Positions 17,831-25,077 of a stretch of 64,000 nucleotides of DNA are shown one piece after another. The stretch comes from Saccharomycopsis phalli. Lineage: Eukaryota > Ascomycota > Saccharomycetes > Ascoideales > Saccharomycopsidaceae. Position 1 is the first letter of the stretch; each line of letters opens with the position of its first letter. Under the pieces are notes generated by a model. That model was not told the DNA's origin, ran no database searches, and worked only from the letters and a program-made list of their open reading frames with translations. Made by a program: the position numbers and the translations under genes. The DNA lies in NCBI GenBank assembly GCA_020342235.1, contig CP073217.1:1302001-1366000 (forward strand), written 5' to 3'.

Positions 17831-18905
17831 TATTACAATCTAATCATGTAAATGTAAAATTTTATTAATATCTTTGCAAGTGGCGAATAGAATAAATGCA
17901 ACGATATTATAAAACGACGCCGCCTCTGGGAAGAATTGAATATTACTGACGTTACGATGCAAGTCCTTTACCAAGAAAATCGCAAAAACAAAAACCTTCC
18001 CTCAAAGATGCATATCCATTTACCCTGACACGTGACAGCAAGCAAATTACCAGGTCGATTCACAAGACTGAGACAAGATGGTGGTAAATCTTTAAAATGG
18101 CCAAGCATTGTATGTTTTTACAAGTGGTATTACTAAATGTATTGACTTTACGGGACACGTTGCTTATGGAAAAAAGCAAAGTATTCTTGAAATCAAAATT
18201 ACTCTCTCCAATGATTGCAAAACAAAGCAGATATTCACATGACGATAATAAAGACGATTGACCCTGAGCTTACCTCTTAAGTTAATAAGCAGGCAAACTC
18301 TCCCACGAATGGAAACGGACCGAATCTTCTCCAACTATCCATACTATATCTTGTCTTACCATGGGTTTGTTAACTTTCGATGTTTTTTGAAATGAAAATT
18401 TTGCGGTTTATAGTCGTGCGTGTGCGGGTAACCATTGTACCACTGAATTGATTTGACCATCAAGTACTCGTTGATTGAATTAGTTTTTAGACAGAGGTAG
18501 TTGTAGAAATTTGTTTTTATCCCCTGTTTTTAATTTTCTGCTTTTTATCTCTTGTTTTTGTTTTTTTTTTATTCCTTCATTTTACTTCTTCGTCTTATTT
18601 CCTTGTTGTATCTCTCGCTACATCTCCTTGAGCTTCAATAAGATTCTATCATCCTTGTGTGACATAGATTTATTTTAGGTGGTAATTCCATATGGAAATC
18701 ACCAATCCATGCCATTGCCTCTTCGTGCCTTACCTACGTTGATGTTTCACACCTTACAGAATGTACGTACAGTCATCAAGACACATATATTGCCAAAAAT
18801 ATTAGTTTCACTGATTTTGCAATGAATTGCACTTTCCTCGTAATCATTTCCAGGGTGGACCCGCCATAAAAAAAAAAGGCTTGTAAGATCACAATTGATG
18901 GTTCC
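17831..18905. other. Long gene-poor region upstream of SAP1
   Basis: 1075 bp with no frame of 60 codons. It contains a T-rich run (about 18530-18600), a CACGTG at 18029-18034 and a Reb1-type site. A 26-codon minus-strand frame starts at 18362 (ATGGTAAGACAAG), whose first bases also resemble a donor site. I could not assemble a spliced gene or recognise an RNA gene. Confidence 0.45.
18425..18432 (-). promoter_or_regulatory. Reb1-type site in the SAP1 upstream region
   Basis: CGGGTAAC on the plus strand, a perfect RTTACCCG on the other strand, about 600 bp upstream of SAP1. Confidence 0.4.
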
Positions 18906-19190
18906 TTATTTAGTTTTTTCCAAGACCGACTTTTCAAAACGGTACATTTCCGATATGTCGGCCTGTCTCTTCAACACTTTATAGTCAGCCAACGCTTTGT
19001 TGTACGCTTTGATGATCTGCTCGCTGTCGGATAACTTCAGATGGCTGCGGAACTCATGTTTAGCCTTACGCAAGAAAAACTCTCGAAAGTTGTAGTTCTC
19101 AAACTTCTTTGCAGCCCGCAAGTAGTTGTGGTATAATGAAACTACCTGATTTTTTGTTGGCAATGTGCTAATGACTCGTGCTGCAGACAT
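18906..19190 (-). CDS. ISD11: LYR-motif protein Isd11, iron-sulfur cluster assembly
   Basis: 94 residues, exactly the family size. The LYR-type motif is at VVSLYHNYLRAAKKF, followed by NYNFREFFLRKAKHEFR and the C-terminal VLKRQADISEMYRFEKSVLE, all close to yeast Isd11. Isd11 binds and stabilises the cysteine desulfurase Nfs1 in the mitochondrial matrix. It is divergent from the cyclophilin gene, with only 38 bp between the two ATGs as drawn. Confidence 0.95.
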   Translation of the reverse strand: MSAARVISTLPTKNQVVSLYHNYLRAAKKFENYNFREFFLRKAKHEFRSHLKLSDSEQIIKAYNKALADYKVLKRQADISEMYRFEKSVLEKTK

Positions 19191-19228
19191 TACGGTTCCA
19201 AGTCGCTGAGCACTAGAGATTGTGGATA

Positions 19229-19810
19229 ATGGCGAATACTATTACCCGGCCGAGTCGTGATAGCACTGACGGGATGAAAATGGAGGCTCCACCCATGAGT
19301 GAAGAGCCCATTGTATTTTTCGATGTATCGTTGGGGGTCAAGCCTATAGGCCGGGTGAAAATCAAACTCTTCAAGTCGATTGTTCCAAAGACTGCTGAAA
19401 ACTTTCGACAGTTTTGCACCGGGGAGTATAGAGAAAATCACATGCCGGTTGGCTACAAAGATAGTGAGTTTCATCGCGTGATAAAAGGAAAGCTAGTACA
19501 AGGGGGCGACTTTGTTTCAAATAACGGGCTTGGGTCCAAGTGTATTTACGGGTCCAAGTATTTTGAAGATGAAGGGTTCCAGCTACGCCACGAGTCAGGT
19601 ATGGTATCGATGGCCAATAGCGGGCCGAATACCAATGGATGTCAGTTTTTCATTTGTGTGCGGACGCTTGAGGAGCTTGATGGGAAACACGTAGTCTTTG
19701 GCCAAGTGGTGGAGGGAATGGATGTTGTAGGTATCATGTCCAAGGTTCGGTTGGACGACAACGGTCGGCCGGAATTGCCCCTCAGCATAACTGAAAGTGG
19801 TGAGTACTAG
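19229..19810 (+). CDS. Cyclophilin peptidyl-prolyl isomerase, PPIH-like
   Basis: 193 residues with one cyclophilin domain from IVFFDVSLGVKPIGRVKIKL. Catalytic Arg is in FHRVIKGK, with QGGDF, MANSGPNTNGCQFFI and LDGKHVVFGQVVEG. The layout and the end (LPLSITESGEY) resemble PPIH/USA-CyP, the cyclophilin of U4/U6 snRNPs that S. cerevisiae lacks. The Trp of cyclophilin A that binds cyclosporin (EWLDGKH) is Glu here (ELDGKH), so drug binding may be weak. The start is uncertain: the first ATG is 19229, but ATGs at 19274 and 19280 fit the family length better and would leave the Reb1-type site at 19241 in the promoter. Splicing role is inferred. Confidence 0.9.
   Translation: MANTITRPSRDSTDGMKMEAPPMSEEPIVFFDVSLGVKPIGRVKIKLFKSIVPKTAENFRQFCTGEYRENHMPVGYKDSEFHRVIKGKLVQGGDFVSNNGLGSKCIYGSKYFEDEGFQLRHESGMVSMANSGPNTNGCQFFICVRTLEELDGKHVVFGQVVEGMDVVGIMSKVRLDDNGRPELPLSITESGEY
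19241..19248 (+). promoter_or_regulatory. Reb1-type site at the ISD11/cyclophilin boundary
   Basis: ATTACCCG lies 13 nt inside the cyclophilin frame if the first ATG is used, but in the promoter if translation starts at 19274. It therefore argues mildly for the downstream start. Confidence 0.4.
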
Positions 19811-20200
19811 GGCGCATCATGAACGAGGGAACATTGCCATAATTTCATCTCTATTAATTATTCCGAGATCATTGTGATTGGCCAGCCTGGTATTATTTCT
19901 CACGTGTAACTTCGGAAAAATTAATTATACTACCGAGGTACATTGTATAGACTTTAATTGTATTTTGCTCCGCATGATAAAATTTTCTCACCCACACGAG
20001 AGTTTGCTTTTTGCATTGTGTAGCCTTTTTCTTTGTTCAGTGTTTCTAGAAATTAGTATATGCATCAAGGCGCAAGTGAAAGTAAAGCCTCAAGACACCA
20101 CCTTCCATTTTGATTCATCATAGTCATTCCATCTCAATAGAATTTGCATGCTACACTTTTAAAGCCTAGACATCCGCCTTTTCTTCTAGACTTTGTTGTT
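19811..20200. other. Promoter region of the PKA-like kinase, no gene seen
   Basis: 390 bp between the cyclophilin stop and the kinase ATG. It includes a CACGTG E-box at 19901-19906, a possible bHLH (Cbf1-type) site. An 81-codon frame here has no recognisable motif. Confidence 0.4.
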
Positions 20201-21346
20201 ATGACCACCTTAGTAACTGCAAACAGCTATGGCGAGCCAACTTTAGCCAACCCAAAAGATTTAGTGTTTGAGAGTGTGATCGAAACCGATGGTTACTCGA
20301 GTGACAGCACTCCCACACCGCCGAGTGTCGTTGACTCGAGAATCGAAGACTACATTCTCATCAGAACTATTGGCATCGGATCCTTGGCTCGAGTTCACTT
20401 GGCCAAATCAAAGGTCAACGGCAACTTTTACGCAGTAAAGTCATTCAATAAAGAACTCGTGGTGGGCTATAAACAGTTGGGACATATACAAGATGAGATC
20501 TCGATCTTGAGAAAAGTGGATCACCCGATGGTTCTCTCCCTAGACTCTGTGACCCAGGATTCGAAATACTTGTTCTTGGTGTTGGAGTTTGTCGAAGGTG
20601 GGGACTTATTCACATTGATCTCGCGCAACACAAAAAACATTGGGTTCAAGCTCCAGCCGGCAGACGTCAAATTCTTTGCCGCCGAGATCTTCTTGGCCAT
20701 CGAGTACTTACATTCCTATAACATAATCCATAGAGATATAAATCCAGAAAATATTGCCATCGACGCCTATGGCCATGTCAAACTCATTGACTTTGGGCTT
20801 GCCAACCAATTACAAGGCAGCGATGGCTCAGCAAAGACATTTTGTGGCAAGCGAGACTACTTGGCTCCGGAGATAATCAAAGGATTGCCTTACAGCAAGG
20901 GGGTGGACTGGTGGTCGTTTGGTATAATTATTTTTGAAATGTTGTGCGGCTATCCACCATTTCATGATAAGATGGTCAAGCGGGTTTACGAGAAAATCGT
21001 GTCCTTGACATATAAATTCCCAAGCTTTATGGACGGCGAGAACCAGCTCAAAGATCTCTTGTGTGGCATATTCAGGGAAGATTCCAAGAGATTGACTGGT
21101 CCGCAAATTAAAGCTCATCAATGGACAGAAGGAATAAATTGGGACGACGTCCTCAACAAAACCCACTCTTCACGGATAAAGCCAGATATCCAACCAGGAA
21201 AGGGAGACACTCGAAACTTTGACAAATTTCCTGAAGACGATCTGTGTAAACAATATGGGTTATATGGTCCAGGTAAATATGACGAGTTATTTGACAATAT
21301 CGTGCATCCTTCTGTTTCTCATTCGGTCATAGAAATCAATTACTAG
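20201..21346 (+). CDS. Divergent PKA-catalytic-subunit-like AGC kinase, possibly atypical
   Basis: 381 residues. An N-terminal extension (1-50) is followed by a full AGC kinase fold. Seen: glycine loop GIGSLARVHL (58-67), VAIK Lys80, alpha-C Glu99, HRD 177-179, DFG 197-199, activation-loop Thr213, APE 222-224, DWWSFG and the PKA tail GDTRNFDKFPEDDL. Two departures stand out. The catalytic loop is HRDINPEN, so the lysine of HRDLKPEN is Asn181. The P+1 loop is CGKRDY instead of CGTPDY, putting Lys217 and Arg218 at invariant positions. It could be a fast-evolving TPK or a regulated pseudokinase. The longer frame begins at TTG, so the first ATG (MTTLVTANSYG) is used. It is convergent with TPA1, with 44 bp between stops. 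Confidence 0.88.
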   Translation: MTTLVTANSYGEPTLANPKDLVFESVIETDGYSSDSTPTPPSVVDSRIEDYILIRTIGIGSLARVHLAKSKVNGNFYAVKSFNKELVVGYKQLGHIQDEISILRKVDHPMVLSLDSVTQDSKYLFLVLEFVEGGDLFTLISRNTKNIGFKLQPADVKFFAAEIFLAIEYLHSYNIIHRDINPENIAIDAYGHVKLIDFGLANQLQGSDGSAKTFCGKRDYLAPEIIKGLPYSKGVDWWSFGIIIFEMLCGYPPFHDKMVKRVYEKIVSLTYKFPSFMDGENQLKDLLCGIFREDSKRLTGPQIKAHQWTEGINWDDVLNKTHSSRIKPDIQPGKGDTRNFDKFPEDDLCKQYGLYGPGKYDELFDNIVHPSVSHSVIEINY

Positions 21347-21390
21347 CATTCAATACAGGGTTATTTCTTTGTGGTTCTGTGTATTATTAC

Positions 21391-23235
21391 TCACTCTTCC
21401 TTTTCCTCTTTCTCTTCCTCCTCCTCTTCCTTCTCTCCCTTTACATCCCACTGGCAGCTGATATCCCATCTGCTTCCCTTGGCCAAGTAACTCACGTATT
21501 TTACAAATTTCAATACGGATGCATCCCTGAGAATTAAATTAAACGTATTCCAAGAAGCTTGTTGGTTGAGAAGCACAGAGTCATCGCTGTTGGAGTTTCT
21601 GTAGATCGCAGGGTCATCATTTTCGTCCATGGTCATACAAAGCTCGTATCCTCCAAATTCGCCCGACTCCCACCCTTTAGATGGGGTGAGGCAAAGTGTG
21701 CCTTCTAATACCGCCTCAACTGACTCAAATCTTGTATTTTCCTGCTCGTCTTTAAAACTTGTTTCCTGATTTGTGGCGAGTGTAAAATCTGACCCCGGTC
21801 TGAACCGACGGATCAACACCTGCTCTGATACAGGGATTAGGGAGGAAATGAGGATTAATAATTTTTTAAACTGGGTGCTTTTCAAAAAGATCGCCAACTC
21901 AGACAATTTCTTAATGGTCGAGTCGTTTGATTTCTCGGATAGCGATTGGTAGTCGTACATGGATGTGTCCACAGCACGTCTTTTTGAGGCCTCTTCTGGA
22001 GTCTCGCCTTCAAACTCCAAATTCTTGAGCTCCGGTTCAAGCGGCTTGCCGTCAATGTACAAGTATCTGCGCTTTACGCAGGACATGGCTGTCTTCCAAG
22101 GGAATCTCACGTCCTTGGACTGTCTAGGAACCCCTTCATCGACCTCTTTCTTTCGGATCAAGGTCTTTATACTGTCAGAAAACTCGTCGTTCAAAAAGTC
22201 TGAAATAGTAACGAGCGAGGAGCTCAAAAACTGATTGCTCAATTCCTTCAAGCGGTCTGGGCTCAATAGACTGGCATTCAAGTATCTTTGGAGGTAGGCG
22301 AAATCGTGCTTATCAAGAGCGAAATTCTTTAATTTTTCGTTGTTGGTATAGAACTCGGCCAATTTTTCAAACAAGCTATTATCAATTGAAACTCGGTCCT
22401 GCTTGGGGAAATCGTAGAGCTGGAACTCGGTTGATTCCAACTGCTGCAAAGTGCTTTGATTCTCAAACTTCTTTTGCTCACCAGGAATGTACCCTTCTTC
22501 TCCTTCTTGTGGGATATGAAACCAGCCCTGGATGGAGATCCGTTGCTTGTCCGCTTTGACTTCCTCTACGTCGTGGAAGCTGTAGCCTGGCTTGACCTCA
22601 AAAAAGGCATAGTCGTTAAATTGAGGCACAAACTTTTTCTGGTAGTCACTCTTTGGTACATTTGAGTAGTGAGCCCCAAAAAGCCGGAGGCCTCCTCCAT
22701 AATGGTCCTTCCACTTTTTGTCTGGGTCGGGCAAATACAAGATAAACGACACTCTTCGAGAGCCAATCACATCGTCATGCGTCAATAGATGGCACGACTT
22801 GTGATAGATGTTCAAGCTCATGTCATACTTGTTTGCACTTATTTTCCCTGCCTGGGTGACATGGCTGATAAAGTCTCTAAACTTTGGGCAATAGAGTGCG
22901 TTTCTCAATTTCAAAATGTTTGGCAACCGGCTGAGGTCTTTTTTGTCAAGACCATTGAGGTTGCGGAGGTCCCCTGACTGGAACACTTTGTAAATATCTG
23001 TTTCCTTTTCTGTAAAATGTATCGCGGACAAGAGTTCCAGTCTCACGTCTCTTAGTAGTTCATCGTTCACCAACCCGTTGATTGCACCCCATTTGTAGGG
23101 AGTTTGGTCGTCGATGCTCTTTTGGAGCTCCTCGGCAAACTCTGGTTTGAATATATCCTGATTGAGATAGCTGGAGTAGTCAATTGACTGTTTCTTCGGG
23201 TCTTTTTCGCTCTCCTGGTGGTTTTGTCGCTTCAT
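21391..23235 (-). CDS. TPA1: Tpa1 prolyl hydroxylase-like dioxygenase (OGFOD1 family)
   Basis: 614 residues with the two double-stranded beta-helix domains of Tpa1/Ofd1. The iron-binding triad is visible: H153-D-D155 in LLTHDDVIGSRRVSF and H221 in YSFHDVEEV; the 2-oxoglutarate-binding Arg is R232 (QRISIQGW). The catalytic domain is followed by the degenerate second domain. The C-terminus ends in a Glu/Lys run (about 17 residues). Tpa1 hydroxylates a proline of ribosomal protein uS12 and influences termination fidelity and mRNA decay. It is divergent from IST3, with 54 bp between start codons. Confidence 0.94.
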   Translation of the reverse strand: MKRQNHQESEKDPKKQSIDYSSYLNQDIFKPEFAEELQKSIDDQTPYKWGAINGLVNDELLRDVRLELLSAIHFTEKETDIYKVFQSGDLRNLNGLDKKDLSRLPNILKLRNALYCPKFRDFISHVTQAGKISANKYDMSLNIYHKSCHLLTHDDVIGSRRVSFILYLPDPDKKWKDHYGGGLRLFGAHYSNVPKSDYQKKFVPQFNDYAFFEVKPGYSFHDVEEVKADKQRISIQGWFHIPQEGEEGYIPGEQKKFENQSTLQQLESTEFQLYDFPKQDRVSIDNSLFEKLAEFYTNNEKLKNFALDKHDFAYLQRYLNASLLSPDRLKELSNQFLSSSLVTISDFLNDEFSDSIKTLIRKKEVDEGVPRQSKDVRFPWKTAMSCVKRRYLYIDGKPLEPELKNLEFEGETPEEASKRRAVDTSMYDYQSLSEKSNDSTIKKLSELAIFLKSTQFKKLLILISSLIPVSEQVLIRRFRPGSDFTLATNQETSFKDEQENTRFESVEAVLEGTLCLTPSKGWESGEFGGYELCMTMDENDDPAIYRNSNSDDSVLLNQQASWNTFNLILRDASVLKFVKYVSYLAKGSRWDISCQWDVKGEKEEEEEEKEEKEE

Positions 23236-23289
23236 TTGGGTGAAAAATTTATAGAAAAATGTTTATGCACTTAGGAATAAGACAGGAGA

Positions 23290-23770
23290 ATGAGGTGAGT
23301 AGGATGATGGCATACGCATATGGAGTACTAATTAAAGCGCCGGCAACAATATAACTAAATTAAACGAAACTGAATTGAAGCACAACGTGCCATTTGACGC
23401 GTCGTGGCACCAGGAATACAGCGATACTGCGTTTATCTTCATTGGCAATCTCCCCAAGAAGCTCCAGGAGGAAGACATATTGTCGATATTTTCACAGTAT
23501 GGAGTTCCAACCGAAATAAAGCTCTTGCGAGATAAAGAGACGGGGGAGTCAAGAGGAGTGGCCTTTTTAAAGTACGAGGACCAATTATCTGCAGTACTAG
23601 CAATTGACAACTTGAATGGCATCAGGCTACTAGATAACACTCTCAAGGTGGACCATTGCTATTACAAGCCGCATTACGACGACAATGGCGACGAAATATT
23701 GACGAAACATGATCTCCGAATGAAAAAAGAGATGGAAAAGGACTTTCTTCTGGATCCTAGTATAGAGTGA
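23290..23770 (+). CDS. IST3: Ist3/Snu17 RES-complex splicing factor, one 43-nt intron
   Basis: 145 residues after joining exon 1 (23290-23294, ATGAG) to exon 2 (23338-23770) across an intron at 23295-23337. Donor GTGAGT, branch TACTAAT, acceptor AAG. The uninterrupted frame has no usable ATG; the splice restores the conserved N-terminus MSAGNNITKLNETEL. The RRM follows: SWHQEYSDTAFIFIGNLPK (RNP2), SQYG, RGVAFLKYEDQ (RNP1), IDNLNGIRLL and TLKVDHCYYK, the RBMX2/Ist3 signature. Ist3 with Bud13 and Pml1 forms the RES complex for splicing and nuclear retention. Without splicing, translation stops after two codons, so expression depends on splicing. Confidence 0.9.
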
Positions 23771-23816
23771 GCAAGCTTCTTAAAACAATATATTATCCTA
23801 TAACTACTGACTAGAC

Positions 23817-24895
23817 TTAAATGTCATCACCAAAAGCAGAAGTCCGAGTAGTATCCTTATCTATCAAGGTGTTGATTTCCGGTAAAAGGTCGGACAACAA
23901 CTCGGTAGCAGACTTGTGATAACTCAATTGCGCCTCAATCAACTCCGCCAACTCTCTCAACGGCTTGGAGTCGTCAACCACGTTCTTCATAATGGAAACC
24001 GCTTCCTCGGTAGCATTGGCAAACTCATCCTCCAAATTGTCCAAATCGGCTCTCAACTTGGCCTCGTTACTTGGAGCAGCTCCCTTGAGATCAGCCCGCG
24101 CAGTGTCGTAGTTCAATCGCTTCTCCTCCACGATCTTTCTCGCCTTGGAAGCCTTGTTGAGCGAGGTCTTGAGCGCATGTGACATTGGCAAGTTGAATCT
24201 CGACTTGATCAAGTTGTCCTGGGTCAATCTGGCCTCGCCAATCTTCAATTCCGCAGTCGCGTACTTGGTCAATGCCTCGGACAAGGCACTGCTGTTCTCG
24301 GTGGCATTCAAGTCAGACGAGTTGCTTGTCTTCAAGTCTTGTGCGGCAGTTAATGCAGCACGTCCAAGAGCGTGGTTAAGTGTCTTTGGCGGAAGTTGCT
24401 TCCCTGGGGCAAGCAACACGGCTTGGGCATCAACAGCGGATCTCACAGTTGACAAGTCTTGGACCTTTGACACCACGTTCTTGGAAAACTCATTGAATGA
24501 TTCTTTCTGTATGGTTAGTCGTCATCCCTAAATCTTGGCTATACTTACTATATTGGCTGGGTAATCATATGTCTCGGTCTCGTAGGTGTTTCTAAAGTTA
24601 GTGCCGTCCCCCCTTAAAATCCCCTGAAATAAATACTTACGTGATGTTCAACAAATTTTGGTAAACAAGCTTCAAGCTGTCGACCTTTTGCTCCAAATCA
24701 AGGTACTCTTGTGGAAGCTGACTCTGAAGGAGTTAGTCAATGTACTTGGGCGGGAATATCGCAATAACTTACCACATCATTAACCTTTCCGAATTTCTCT
24801 TCAATTTGCCGTTGGGTCTTTTTGGCAAATGTAAGGGACTGTGTTCCGAAGTCTTGAATCGACTTGGTAAAGTTTCCAAAGTTCATACTAGCCAT
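23817..24895 (-). CDS. GVP36: BAR-domain protein Gvp36, three introns
   Basis: 312 residues from four exons on the minus strand: 24773-24895, 24641-24723, 24549-24591 and 23817-24506. The introns are 49, 49 and 42 nt. All have GTAAGT donors, branch CTAAC and YAG acceptors (CAG, TAG, CAG). The joined protein starts MASMNFGNFTKSIQDFG and continues SQLPQEYLDLEQKVDSLKL, TYETETYDYPANI and KESFNEFSKNV. It then matches Gvp36 at PPKTLNHALGRAAL and LDNLEDEFANATEEA. S. cerevisiae Gvp36 (326 residues) is an early-Golgi/vesicle BAR protein affecting endocytosis and vacuole function. The yeast gene is not noted for introns; three here is unusual. Confidence 0.9.
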
Positions 24896-25077
24896 TTTGC
24901 TGTGTTGTGTTTCCAGGTGTTAAAACAGGCGGGCGGAATCAACCTCGATTCTCGTACACGGGCTGCAAACCATCGCTTGTGAAAGTGCCCTTTAATACAG
25001 GCTGGGTGGTACGGGCTCGGTAATTCATCATAAAGTTCGTTTAATAAAGGTATTGCTATGTCTAATAACTACTGCAG

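Noticed and set aside
18277-18362. Possible 5' UTR intron or microprotein upstream of SAP1
   Set aside because: A donor-like GTAAGA and a TTAACTTAAG acceptor are present, but the join gives an immediate stop and the alternative 26-codon frame has no support.
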